Assembly: GCA_018873225.1 (NCBI GenBank)
Contig: JAEILZ010000002.1
Span: 3,782,001-3,846,000 of the forward strand
Direction: 5' to 3'
DNA length: 64,000 bases
From: [Phialemoniopsis] sp. UDSM-2020
Lineage: Eukaryota; Ascomycota; Sordariomycetes; Thyridiales; Thyridiaceae
The first letter of the stretch is position 1, and every line of letters begins with the position of its first letter. The position numbers and the translations under genes were made by a program. Below are positions 1 through 10,979 of the stretch, piece after piece. The notes under the pieces were generated by a model that saw only the letters and a list, made by a program, of their open reading frames with translations, was not told the origin of the DNA and did no database searches.

Positions 1-379
1 TGATGCCCGTGCAGTTGACGCCCATGACAAACTCCCACTCGCCAAAGTCCTGCTCGGCGATCGTCTTGACGCCGATGGACTTGGGGATGACGCCCGCGAG
101 GTTGGCCGCGCCGTCGAGCCGGCCAAACTTCTTGACCGTCTCCTGCGTCCAGTTCTCGACCTGGTCCCAATTGCGCACGTCGAGGGCGAAGACGGCAACC
201 TCGGCGCCCGGGCTCGCGGCCTCGATCTCGGCTTTCACCTTGTCGAGCCCTTCCTGCTGCAGGTCGGCGAGGGAGAGCTTGGCGCCGCGCGAGGCGAGGA
301 ACAAGGCCGTGGCGTGGCCGATGCCCGAGGCGGCGCCGGTCAGGGCAATGACCTTGTTGGCAAAGTTCTGGTTCGACAT
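1..379 (-). CDS. Short-chain dehydrogenase/reductase (partial, 3' end off the left edge)
   Basis: The start codon is at 379 and the frame stays open to the left edge, so only about the first 126 residues are visible. A TGAASGIG glycine-rich NAD(P)-binding motif lies at about residues 14-21, followed by a conserved DVRNW stretch and NLAG, the SDR structural motif equivalent to NNAG. The catalytic Ser-Tyr-Lys lies outside the window. SDRs of this kind oxidise or reduce a hydroxyl or keto group. Next to AtuA, hydratase and acyl-CoA ligase genes it could be the 3-hydroxyacyl dehydrogenase step of the pathway, but that is inference from context. No intron is seen in the visible part. A peroxisomal C-terminus cannot be checked here. 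Confidence 0.85.
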   Translation of the reverse strand, partial: MSNQNFANKVIALTGAASGIGHATALFLASRGAKLSLADLQQEGLDKVKAEIEAASPGAEVAVFALDVRNWDQVENWTQETVKKFGRLDGAANLAGVIPKSIGVKTIAEQDFGEWEFVMGVNCTGI

Positions 380-833
380 GGTTTGTGTTGATGTATGTGT
401 ATGTATTCGAGAGAGGATGGTAGCAAGGAAATCTCGGGGAAATCTGCAGAGCAAGTTCAACGTCTCAAAGCTACGCCAAGTCTAGCACACCTTATGAAAA
501 CTACGTGGACCTCTTCCCCCTCGTGTGGGAGGTCGGGGCTTTTTGTCCCATGCGGAGAAGGGGGCCGCAGCGACCGCGCGGGGCAAGACGACACATGCTA
601 GGTCAGTTTGGTAGCGCTGCGGGACGAGAGCGGGTGGCCGAGCCAGCCACGGACGGAGCTCGGTAGGACAGCTTTAGTCACGAAGAAGTACCACCAGTTG
701 TATGAAGGTAAATTATTCTGTCTATTTTAGTGCGGTAATTGATAGCCGATTTTCGGGCCTGCGGCCCCTAGTTCCTACATACTACGTAGTTTGGCTAGCT
801 ATTGTGAACGATGGGGAAAACACCGTCATATCG
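380..833. other. Intergenic region between SDR and first AtuA gene
   Basis: This holds the promoter of the leftward SDR gene and the 3' flank of the leftward AtuA gene. Short open frames are present, but none has a recognisable domain or fungal start context. I see no further gene. Confidence 0.5.
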
Positions 834-2838
834 TCATATCCTGCCATTCTCGAGGAATTTGCGAGGAATAGGGACATATTTCGCCCTCAGGTACTCGCAG
901 AGGTTCTTGGCCAGGGTGTCCAGTTTTGAACCAGAGTTATATCCGCGGTCCAAGTGATTCTTAAGCAGGAAGTGAACGGCGCGGATGTTGCCCATCTCGA
1001 ACCGGTCAATGCGGCTGCCTTCGTACTCCTCTGGGCCGAGGAGCTCCTTGAGCTTCTCTATTGTCAAGAAGGACCTCAGCCAGTCCCACTGCTCGGCGTT
1101 GGGAACGAAGAACCCGACGTTGGCATCTGATGCCTTGTCACCGGAGCGGCCAAGCGCAACATAGCCGAGAGGCGCATCTACAGTTTCACCGAATGTTTCC
1201 AGAGGTACAGGGTCCTGGGTGTTGTATGACACCTGCGGACCATACTCCTTCATCTCTGAGGGCAGGGGGATGTCTGTGCTGCTACGGTCACCGAAAAGAA
1301 GATGGACGCGGTGATTGCAGATGGACTGGGGTACCAGCGTCGGGTAGTACTCGAAGTAGCTCTTTGCTGTAGACTGGCGCAAGTCATTGGGACGAGAGAC
1401 ACCCTGCATTAGAGTGAGTTAGCAACATTTACAAAGGGAGGGTGCCGTGAAGCATGCTTACAGGACATGACTGCAGCACTGTCTCATAGAGCTTTCTGCT
1501 GAACCCGTCGGTGAGACTGGGGTCAAAGAGCGCGGCATCGCGGCCCTGGGCAAAGATGCGGAAGTCCACAGTCGCAATCTCCTGATTTCTAGGGTTCTCT
1601 GGCGACGTGCCGTGCACGTGGAACTTAATCATGGAGAACTTGCTCATCAGCTCCTCGCCAATGGCGTAGCGAGCTTGCTCCTCCATCCACTGGCACTTCT
1701 CCTCGATGTCCAGACCGACGAGGTAAAAGTGCCACTCAGCCTGGAAGCCGCCCTGGGCAGTCACGCCGCAGCGGGTCGTCGGCGGTGGCGGCAGGCCCTT
1801 GATGTTGCTGACGTGGACAAAGTCCTCGCCGACTTGCTCCGTCTTGATGTGGTGGATGTCTGCTACGACATCCGAGTTGAAGTAGAGCGGGCCCGAGATC
1901 TCATATACGAGCTGAGAGGCGACTGTCTCGACATTAATGACACCATTGGTGTTCTTCTCCTTGAGGATGTCAAACTCGCCATTGCCGTGCACAGCAGCGA
2001 TGGGGAAGCCTAGGTTGAGGTGCTTCTTGGCCTTCATGAGATCTTTGAACCGGCTGTAGTACCCGCCTGTCGCGAAGGCAGAGCACTCAATGATGTGCCC
2101 AGCAATAAGGGATCCCGCCAGTTCGTCGAGCTGGTTAGCATTCCACCCGTGCCACCAGGCAGCTACGCCCATGGTCGGCGCAGCATCAGCTACTCTGTGA
2201 AGGGAATGTTAGTCGACATTGATGTAGAGAAGCCCGGCATCTTTATCTTACCGGCCACAGATGACGATATCCGCCCCCTGGCGCAGCGCTTCCGCGATGC
2301 CCATGCTGCCCAGGTACGCCTGAGCGCAGATGGGATCGAACCCCCACTCCTGCAACGTCTTGCCGTCAGACATGTTCTTAAAGACGTGCCCGTCCGTAAC
2401 CATCTTCTTGAAGGGCACGGTGACGTCGTCGCCCTCGACCCACGCGACCTTGAGGTCGAACCCGGCCTTCCTGACCATGTCGTCGCACACCTCGGCAAGC
2501 AGCTTGGTGTCGCTGGCGCCGGCGTTGACGGCGAGCTTGACCTTGTTCTCGGCCAGGCCGCGGATGGCCGGCTCGAAGCACTGCAGGAAGGTGCTCGCGT
2601 ACTGCGCCGTCTTCTTGCGCTCCTCGAGGGGCAGGTCGTCGCGGTCGAGGCCGTTCTCGACCTTGCGCGCCTTGCCGGCGCCGTAGCCCGTCATGACGTT
2701 CTCGGAGAGCCAGTCGCCGACGATGGCGTCCATCTCCGGGTCGCTCGCGAGGCGGCTGATCGCGGCGACGCGGTCGGTGAAACCGCCGGAGGCGCCGCCG
2801 ATGCGCACCGGCCGGCGGGGCTGGGTGGAGGAGGCCAT
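834..2838 (-). CDS. AtuA/DUF1446 family protein, paralogue 1
   Basis: Three exons are proposed: 2838-2252, 2194-1462 and 1403-834, with GT-AG introns of 57 and 58 bp and a product of about 629 aa. The N-terminal AtuA domain starts with RIGGASGG at residues 12-19. It continues with GDWLSE, NAGASDTK and the family block GADIVICGR-VADAAP-TMGVAAWWHGW around residues 189-210. The second domain carries GRSGDK, as in the other two copies here. The name comes from the bacterial acyclic terpene utilisation locus (citronellol/geraniol breakdown); the exact reaction is not settled to my knowledge. It ends in GRI, which is not a canonical PTS1, unlike the AtuA copy at 15-17 kb. It is closest in sequence to the copy at 22-24 kb. 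Confidence 0.9.
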
Positions 2839-3573
2839 CGTGCAAGTCTGGGTAGTGAGGTAGTTTGTGTCGAGCAGGGAGTGATGGGGAGAGTGAAGTC
2901 CAACGGTTCAGTAGATCATCACGATTTGCTCGTGGCCTTGGAATATGCGAAAGAGGATTTGGATGTCTTGCAATTGAAGGCGATGGCGATGATGCTTGGC
3001 ATCTCGAAACCCGTCCGATGACCGCAGGCCAAGTAGGCTAAAGCGTATGCGCGCCGGCTCTCCGACTAGTCGCCGGCTAGTCTGGGTGAAATGATAGGCA
3101 TCTCTCGTGCCGATGTCGATTTCTGGGCAACTGAGGCGCGCCAAGGTCCGACCGACTCAACGGCATGGCATGGGCCAAGAGGTGGTTCCACGAGTAGGTG
3201 GGTGTCGGGCGGAGTTGGAGAAGGCCATTGGGGAATCCCTCATTACAAAATCCCCGCATCCACTCTTTCATCGCCTGCAGGCTTGGCTTCTCACCCAGCC
3301 GACCCCGCACCGGAGTTTGATTTCCAGGTATCCACCGCGAATGGTTGACAACCGTGAATAGACACACACCCAGAGTAGGCAGATTATTCGAGAGACCGGC
3401 ATGTTCGCTGTGACCCTGTGATGGATGATCTTGCCATGTGGTCTCCGTGGTTCAGGGCATCGGGTACTGTGAGCGACCTGAGGGATTGTGTGATGATGAA
3501 TCATGCCTCGCTGCACATCATCCGATGTACAGCAGTGAATCAGTGTCCAGGGTAGCAGAGATAGGTGACGTAG
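2839..3573. other. Intergenic region between AtuA-1 and the bZIP gene
   Basis: This contains the upstream region of the leftward AtuA-1 gene and the 3' flank of the bZIP gene. No convincing coding region, repeat or RNA gene was seen. Confidence 0.5.
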
Positions 3574-4897
3574 TCATAGGTTGGTTTCGTCTATAAGTTT
3601 GGCGATTTCCGGGAACTGCTCTCTGAAGGCTTGACCGACGGTCCAGTTCTTCAGCTGTCTGATGTGTTCCTCGTAGACCGGATTTATGGTTGTCTCTTCG
3701 CCTCCAAGAGGACCGGGAGGAGTGACGAGAAGCACATGCGAAGGTTCATACGGCCAGCTTATCGTGAAGCTCGTGCTGTAGGTGGCAGCAAAGTCGTCGA
3801 GTGTGATCTCTGGATGTTCTAATATTAAATATTTGCGGACCTCTGGCCTGGGCCTAGGGATTAGCATAACTCGATATCTCGTATCTGACAGCGACTGTGT
3901 CTGACGAACCAAGGTATCCTGTCTATCCATGCGGCGTGAAGATTGGACAGCTGTGCCGGGATTGGTCTGAGCCAAGGAGGTAATAATTCCCAGCTCTGCT
4001 TGTCAAGAAGCACCATCCACTACATCGTCCGGTTAGTATGAGATCTTATCACGCCTTGGAATCACCTGTAACCCGGCTGTTGAGGTCGTGCAAGTTACTG
4101 ACCTTGAGCAGTGATTGCATGACATAAAAGACAGCCACCTGCTTGGGAAGCGTGTTGATCTCCAGATAACTCCGCACGATATCACCAACCAAATTACTGA
4201 TATCATCACCTCCGGCCCTGTCCTTCTCGAGAAGGGAGCCCAGGTTGGGCTTGGGGGAGTACGACAGAGCCTCTTCGGCGGCCTGCCCGGGTATCATGAA
4301 GGACCGACGCTCGAGCTTCGCCCTCAGGAACCCCTGAAGAATCTGGTCACTGATGCACGACGGCGGAGAATTGATCGGAGGCAGCTCCCAAGGAAGCTTC
4401 GGTCTCGCTGGCGGTGACCGTCCGACTGCTAAAATGCTGCTTCCAGGAACAGGGACCCCGGATGGCCCTGCGGCAGTCCCCAAATCCACGGACGAGGCAC
4501 CCTGTCCGTCATTGCCCATGAGGCTGAGTTGCAGGGCCGCATTTTGGGCACGCAAGTGGGCATTCTCCGTCTCGAGCATGCGGACCCGGGTGTCGAGCAG
4601 CCCGAGGTCCCGCGTGCGCTCGTCGAGGATCTGGCTCAGGAAGGCGACCTGCTCGGACAGGTTGGCGATGGTCCACTTTGTCCGGTCCCGCATGGCCTGC
4701 TGGGACTTGCGGTCGCGTGCCCGCTTGCGCTGCAGCTCGAGGTCCTTGGAGGTGATGCCCGAGGCACTGTAGGACCCCTCGGAGGACTCGGCGACGGAGG
4801 CGGGCGAGGCGCCGGAGGTGCTGCTGTTGGCCGGGACGGGGACTGCGCCGCCCGAGATCGGGGACGGAGCAGTGGGTGGGCCCGGCGGCGGAGGCAT
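3574..4897 (-). CDS. bZIP transcription factor with C-terminal DUF3425 domain
   Basis: Exons 4897-4103, 4019-3910 and 3853-3574 give about 394 aa. After a Pro/Ser-rich N-terminus comes a basic region (RKRARDRKSQQAMRDRTK, about residues 54-71) and a heptad Leu/Val coiled coil. From about residue 180 the protein matches the DUF3425 pattern: LPWE, a predicted helix ending FYVMQSLLK, then WELLPPWLRP, HAAWIDRIPW and ISWPYEP, and near the end NPVYEEHIRQLKNW. The two introns are needed to join these blocks. The second has an unusual GTTCGT donor but restores IPW-PRPEVR exactly. DUF3425 bZIPs are frequent in fungal metabolic clusters, so this is the best candidate for the local regulator of the surrounding catabolic genes. 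Confidence 0.9.
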
Positions 4898-6220
4898 GGC
4901 TCAGGCTGCTGCTGCTGGGGTTTGGGGCCACCGAGTAAACCTCCCGGGTTTTGCAAGAGCAGCAGTGAATCATTCACTTTGGGCTGGGGCCTTTGCCAGC
5001 AGCGTCGCGCGCGGAAACAAAGGCCGATCCTACTTTGCGGCGAGCTGAAGGGGCATGGGGAGCGTTTGTATGGATGGGGAATGATTCAGTAGGTGAGGAG
5101 ATGTCCAAAGTGGAGTCTGGATGAAGATGATGGTCTCTCTCTTAGGTTCCGGGCTAAGAGGAGAGTGCCGACTACCGCCCCAGCCCGCGCGGCGCCCGCA
5201 GTCATGCCATTGAAGAACCTGGGCTGGGTGTGGTGCTGTTGGTGGTGGTGGAGAGCAAAGAGGGAGACCTCCAGGCTATTCTTTCGGTTGGAGCGAAACC
5301 GGGCTAACGTTACGCGACCCCGACCCTGCCGGACATGGCACGCCCTGCTAACTGAGCAGCCTGCAAAAGACACACACCCTTGCCGTAGCGATTGATTCGA
5401 CCTCGTACGCTCGGGGGCTTACCCCAGCGGGAAGACCCTTCGGCGGCCATCCTGGCTGCAAGTCCTATTCCACCCTGGACATGCATAAATCCTCCCCTGA
5501 AGGTCGCCAACGGGGATCACCCCGACCATGTCGAAACGGTCGCTGAAAAAGAAATCCTACGGCGGCCTTCGAATCGTTCGATGTAAATGAGCTGCGCCGT
5601 GACTAGAACGAGACTTGAAGTAACCATTGGACGCCTCGTTATTAGACTATTGCAAACGTCCAATGCGCGTTGCATATACAACCATGTTTGACCAATGTAT
5701 GAGTGCTTCCTACCAGTCGCAAGCTGATTGATGTCGCGTGGCCATAGACGCGGAAAATGCCCCGGGCCATCCATCCCTGAACGCTGCCCTGAACCCTGTG
5801 AAAATTACAGCGCTCGACGGAGCTTTACTGTTCTATTCCAGGGCCAAAAGCGCCACTAAGCCCTAAAGTAGTGGCTGCCCCGTTCAATGAGCAGTCTAGC
5901 CAACAGTTGCATCGACGGAGATTGCATGTTACGAGGAGGCAATTGTTTGGGATCATTCTGTTCCATTTGATATTCTATATCCTAGAAATATCCCAGCGCA
6001 AACAGTTTCATTATATCTCATAAAGGAACAAGGAGTCGCATTTTTCCTAATGCTTGCTCCCCCCCTGAACATGGCGGACAAAATGCCCGTCCGTCGATGC
6101 GATTAGCAGCGCAGTAGCGTGTTCAGCTGAAAGCCCACTGGAGTTTTTCCACCCCCAATTGCGCGATTTAGCAGCACGTAGATTACGTAGTAGTTCCATC
6201 CGTGGCCCCCGTCGCCCCCT
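4898..6220. other. Intergenic region between bZIP and MFS genes
   Basis: This is 1.3 kb holding the bZIP promoter and the 3' flank of the MFS gene. Several short open frames exist on both strands, but they are low-complexity or shadow-like and carry no recognisable domain. I see nothing else. Confidence 0.45.
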
Positions 6221-8263
6221 TTACTGGGCGGCCTTGCTCTCGGGCTCGTGCTCACCCGGGTGCCCCTCGGCGCGGGTGTTGTGCATCCGGCGCTGCACCG
6301 TGTCGGTGAGCAACTTGCGCGAGTCCTTGGCCAGCAGCGCGCCCGCGAGCGCGACGCCGCCGAAGCCCAGCGACGCGAGGTAGACGGTCGAGAAGGCCTT
6401 GGAGTAGGCCATGGGCATCGCCGCCGTGATGGCCGACTTGAGCGCGTCGCTGATGCCGGGGAAGGTAGCGAGCTTGCTCGCCTTGGCCGCGGCGACGATG
6501 GCCGGGATCTGCGACTCGGAGACGCCCTCGGCGATCGCGAGCGGGGTGATGGCCGCCGGCAGGGTCGTGGCGAGGCGGTTGTTGAGGATGGTCGAGTAGA
6601 CGGTGACGGCGATGGAGCCGCCGGCGGAGCGGATGGAGGCGAGCAGACCGGCGGCCAGACCGATGTCCGAGGGCTTGCAGTAGAGCGGGGCCAGGGTCAG
6701 GGACAGCAGCTCGATGACGCCGACGAAGAAGGGGCCGATGAGCGTGAAGGCGATGCCCATGTTCAGGCGGTCCGGGGTCAGGGCCGCCAGGGCGCCGACG
6801 AAGCCGACCATGCCGCAGGCCGAGAAGATGATCCAGTAGCGGTCGTTGCCGGCCCACTTGTACTTGATCAGGGCACCAGCCAGAATCTGGCCGAGGGCGA
6901 CAGCACCACCGACGGTGCACGAGAGCCAGCCGGCGTAGGTGACGTCCTTGGTGAAGAGGGCTTGAATTTGCTGGGGCCACAGAAGCACGGCGGAGTAGTA
7001 GAACATCTTTAGAAGCAGGTTAGCGAGAGTGAACTCATAATACCACTTCCTGTAGTAAGGAAACTCACACTAGCGACGGTCGCGCAGATGACCAAGCTCA
7101 TGAAGCCGCGGTTGCGGAAGAACTGCACGGGGATGGCAGGGTAGGCGAGGTCGACGTAGCTCTCGTAGACGAAGAGGATGATCAGGAGAAGGGCGCCAAT
7201 GACCAGCGAGGAGATGACGGCAGCAGACTTCCAGGGGTAGATGACGCCGCCCCAGGAGACGCCCATCAGGCAGAGGGTCAGGCCAGCAATCCAGAGGAAG
7301 ATGCCGATGTAGTCGAGCTGCTTCATGAGCTGGCGCTTGGTCTTGCGCTCGTGGAGCAGCTCAAACGTCGGCGGGTGGTAGAAGAAGAAGAGGAAGACGA
7401 TGGCGAGGGCGACGGTGATGATGTTGATGTAGTAGGTCCAGCGCCAGCCCATGCCCGGGTGCGCCATCATCTTGCGGGCGATGATGGGGCCAAAGGTGGC
7501 AAAGGGCGCGTTGGTCAGGAAGATGAACGAGTTGACCATGCCGCGGTACTTGTTGGGAACGAGCTCGCCGAGGGCGACGTTGAAGGACAGCTGGACCGTC
7601 TCGCCGAGGCCGTAGATGGCGCTGCCGATGATGAGGGCGTCGAAGTTCTGGGCCGTCGCGCAGACGATGATGCCGATGAGGGCGACGGCATTGCCGCCGA
7701 TGAAGAACCAGCGACGACCGAACAGATCAGACAGGCGACCGAGAATGGTGTAGGTGAAAGACAGGGCAAGAGTACGGGCGATGTTCACCCATGACATGTA
7801 GGGACTCGGGCCTGTGAGGATCTCATGTTAGCCTTGAGGCTCCCAGCATCGCTCATGAGAGCGTGACGGGTGTGTTCACTCACCGATATCAGCATTGATA
7901 TACGTCAAAACGTTGGTGGGCATGAGCAGGAAGATGTAGGCAGAGATGGCCGACAAGCAGAAGCCCTAGAAAACAGCCATGATGCATGAGTATGAATGTC
8001 GATCATCTTGGTGAAGACGGGCTTGTTCAGCCCTATGTTTTCGGGAATGTACTTACAGTGACAGCACCCATGAATCGGAGAGAGGTAAAGTATCCAGGGG
8101 GCAGGTTGTCACCCAGGGCCTCGGACCTAATGGACGAGGCATCGTCCTCGCCTCTGTGGTGGTGTGCGTGCTCGTACATCTTGACGCTGTTCTTGTCGAA
8201 GTTGCTGTTGGTGTTCGCCTCGTCCTGCCGGATCTCGGCGTTGTGGTCAGGGGCCGTAGCCAT
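6221..8263 (-). CDS. MFS transporter, TRI12/DHA-type with about 14 TM helices
   Basis: Four exons (8263-8057, 7965-7884, 7811-7069, 7006-6221) encode about 605 aa. A hydrophilic His/Asp-rich N-terminus is followed by PPGYFTSLRFMGAV, then helices with the motif-A-like stretch GRLSDLFGRRW. Further landmarks are the family-typical WRWTYYIN and a long C-terminal half with six or more hydrophobic segments. The fold and motifs resemble the trichothecene efflux pump/siderophore transporter branch of the major facilitator superfamily at the plasma membrane. All four exons join in frame with standard introns. Within the catabolic cluster it may import the substrate or export a toxic intermediate; the sequence does not decide which. 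The last about 30 residues are charged and probably cytosolic. Confidence 0.9.
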
Positions 8264-10148
8264 GATGTCTTCTTTCAGGCGCACAGCGCTCGCTGAAAGT
8301 ACACTTTGAGGGGAGGTGGTGTGTGTGGTGTATGCAACTAAGCTGAGGAGAAGTCCAAACCACCAAGGAACGCTGGTCGACGGGAAGCAGTCAACCTGGC
8401 GCAAATCGAGAGGGCTTGGGAGAAAAGAGAAGTCAAAGGTGTCGATCCCAAAGCTATCAATCTTATACCCTGGAGGGAGATCGAGCTGTCTAGCAGAGGG
8501 TTTGATGAGATGAAAGGATGCTGCATGAGAATTGAAGGGGCGAGACGAAGCCTTTATTAAAATACAGGGATGGATGGGAGAGACAGAAGAGACAGAAGAG
8601 ACACACACACTCTCCGCATCAGCTACTCTCTCCTCCAGCAGCAAGAAGTTAGCCACCACGCACCCGCGCACCCCATGTTTGTCCTTGGACTAGGGCATCC
8701 TTGGCACTTCGGGCTAGTCGGAGAGAATCAACCCCCCGCAAAGGTCCTGGTGTTGGTAGTTTTTTTTTCGCTCACACTTGCCCTTGCGGGGTAATTGAAA
8801 ATACCTTTGAAACGGTTGAGTATTGTGTGTGGATTGATTGGCATTACGAGCACCGGCCGGTCTTCCATTCGCAGAAACGCAAGTACCAAAGGGGACCCAG
8901 ACCAGGGGTGGGTGTCTGGCTGGTCTGGGGTCTCCAGTCTCGTCTCTCTCACTCTCCAAGATTGATTGGCATGATCCACCAAGCCATTGCGGGTCTGGTC
9001 TCACCCCGAGATGACTTTAGTGATTCAGCATTTCGGGGTCTGGCCCTGTTAGGGCGAGGCTCAGCTCCAGTCCTCCCGCCCCTGTCTCCCACGCCACGCA
9101 CCCTCTGCATACTGCATACGGATCGATACCGTACACTTCCTAGTTCGATATGTGAGAAGGACACGGTGAAGTCGGACAGCAATTGCTTCATCCGTCCATC
9201 CGGGCATCCATAAAGTCAATCCTTTTGGCTGCCCAATCTCCGGAAACGCGGCTCCGTCGAGGGTCTCACTCATGAATAGTTGCAGTTTGTAATTTTGCAA
9301 TTATGAAGGGGGGCCACTCTGGTTGTTTCTGGGTTGGAATTGTTAAGGACGAGTAGTTACCTACTATCAATCAACGTCTCTAGGATGGGACAAGTCCCTG
9401 CTTCATCGCTTAGCTAGGTAGTGGTAAAGTCGGCGCTCCCGCTTCGCTGGGACGAAATCTATCACCCGCAGCCAGGATCGACGGCCAGACGCTTCTCGAG
9501 CACATGGCAGTTCATGCAGACCATTCTGGCTCGCCGCCACGGCCGTGGTAGACATTCTTTACACGTGGCAAACGCGGCCTAAGGCAAGGGCGTGGCACCA
9601 GGATCACCGGCGTGTACCGCTTGCTCCCAAAGTTCACGAGGTTGAACAACCCCAAACTCTATTGAGCGCTCCTACCCTTGGCGGTTTGCCTCTAACCCCG
9701 CGTGTAGCGGTAGCTCTGGAGAGGGAAAAGGGGGGGGAAGACACTGGGGAAGGTCGGTAGCTTCGGATCTAGTCTGTATAGTCGAGATGGGATCGAGACA
9801 GGGTTGCTGTCAGCTGCGCGTATCCGGGAGTGAAAGTGACCACTTGACTCATAAATCGCCAGTTCTGGGCGTCTGCCTGAATCATTAACCATATAACGGC
9901 GTTGGCCGGTCGGAGTTGGAGGCTCTTGCCCATGTGGCACCTTGCATTGCAATTCGACAGACTAGGAGTGAATAATGATTCATTTCTAGCATAAGGCCTT
10001 CCCCGCATTCCCCATAGTCCCAACGCCAAGAGCCTTATGAGTTATACCCAAGTTGGCAGATTTTCAATAATGTGACAAGACAAGCCATGCAGCGCGGAAT
10101 AGTTACAAAGACCGATTCATGATGGTTGAGCGTTATCGGTCAGATGGA
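8264..10148. other. Long intergenic region upstream of the MFS gene
   Basis: This 1.9 kb lies between the leftward MFS gene and the 3' end of the leftward crotonase gene. It includes pyrimidine-rich stretches and short simple repeats, such as the GAGACAGAAGAGACAGAAGAGAC tract near 8579. No open frame has a recognisable domain. Confidence 0.45.
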
Positions 10149-10979
10149 TCATAACCTGCTCCCCTTCCACTGGGGCTCCCTCTTCTCGGAAAACGCCTTG
10201 AGGCCCTCGAGAATGTTCTCGCCCTTCTGCAGCTCGTTGAACTCCTTCTCGAGCGTCCACTCGACCGCTCTCTCCACGCTAGCCGTCTCCCAGCCTTGTC
10301 GGAGACCGGCACGCGTGCAGATGATGGCGTCGGGGCTGTGCTTCGCAATCGACTCGGCCAGCTTGACAGCCTCCTCCACGACCTTCTCCTTGGGCACCAC
10401 CCTGTTCACAACTCCCCACTGATACATCTCCTGTGCCGTCACGTTGCGAGCTGTCAGGGCGAACTCGGACGCACGCTGCAGGCCGATAGTCCTGATCAGA
10501 CGCGGCAGAGCACCGCCGATAGCAGCAATACCACGCTTCACCTCGGGGAGGCCAAAGTATGCATCCTCGGCAGCGACGACGAGGTCACAGTTGACGATAA
10601 ACTCGCAACCGCCGCCCATGGCCAGGCCGTTAACGGCGGCGATGACGGGCTTCTTGCCCAACCGCCGGCTGAGAGGCTTGAAGGCGGGCGCATTACCCAT
10701 GCGCTTGCTCGGGTCGGCATCGTCCGACATGGAGTTGTTCCACTCCTTGAGGTCGGCGCCGGCTGAGAAGGCACGTCCAGTACCGGTGATGATGGCAACA
10801 CTTAGTTTGGGCTCGTCGTCGAACCACTTCCATACCGAGTCCATCTCCCACTGGCCGGCCGTGGACATGGCGTTGAGGTCCCTCGGCCTGTCCATGCGCA
10901 CGAGCAGGACCCTTGGCGCAGGGAAGGACAGCTTCAGGAAGGTAGGTGTGGGAGGTGGAGGTGTAGTTGTCGGCGCCAT
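10149..10979 (-). CDS. Enoyl-CoA hydratase/isomerase (crotonase fold), peroxisomal PTS1
   Basis: A single exon encodes 276 aa, the usual length for the family. The first oxyanion-hole segment is FSAGADLKE at about residues 71-79 and the second is AMGGGCEF at 120-127. Two glutamates 20 residues apart (Glu126 in GGGCE and Glu146 in GLPEVKRG) match the catalytic pair Glu144/Glu164 of rat crotonase, so hydratase activity is expected. The C-terminus is SRL, a canonical PTS1, placing it in the peroxisome. It is transcribed away from the second crotonase gene at 12.3 kb across a shared 1.35 kb upstream region. The natural substrate is unknown; context suggests a branched 2-enoyl-CoA or glutaconyl-CoA-type intermediate. 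Confidence 0.93.
   Translation of the reverse strand: MAPTTTPPPPTPTFLKLSFPAPRVLLVRMDRPRDLNAMSTAGQWEMDSVWKWFDDEPKLSVAIITGTGRAFSAGADLKEWNNSMSDDADPSKRMGNAPAFKPLSRRLGKKPVIAAVNGLAMGGGCEFIVNCDLVVAAEDAYFGLPEVKRGIAAIGGALPRLIRTIGLQRASEFALTARNVTAQEMYQWGVVNRVVPKEKVVEEAVKLAESIAKHSPDAIICTRAGLRQGWETASVERAVEWTLEKEFNELQKGENILEGLKAFSEKREPQWKGSRL

Noticed and set aside
395..601. Short rightward open frame upstream of the SDR
   Set aside because: It is 68 codons, has no domain and lies in the promoter of the leftward gene.
2020..3021. Long rightward open frame opposite AtuA-1
   Set aside because: It is antisense to AtuA-1 exons and part of their upstream region; the frame is open because of the strong GC3 bias of the real gene.
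6248..7012. Rightward 254-codon frame opposite the MFS gene
   Set aside because: Antisense shadow rich in Gly, Arg and Asp, with no fold-like pattern; the leftward MFS exons are convincing.
8570..8610. Short GAGACAGAA repeat tract
   Set aside because: Only about three imperfect units; a simple repeat, not a CRISPR array or satellite.
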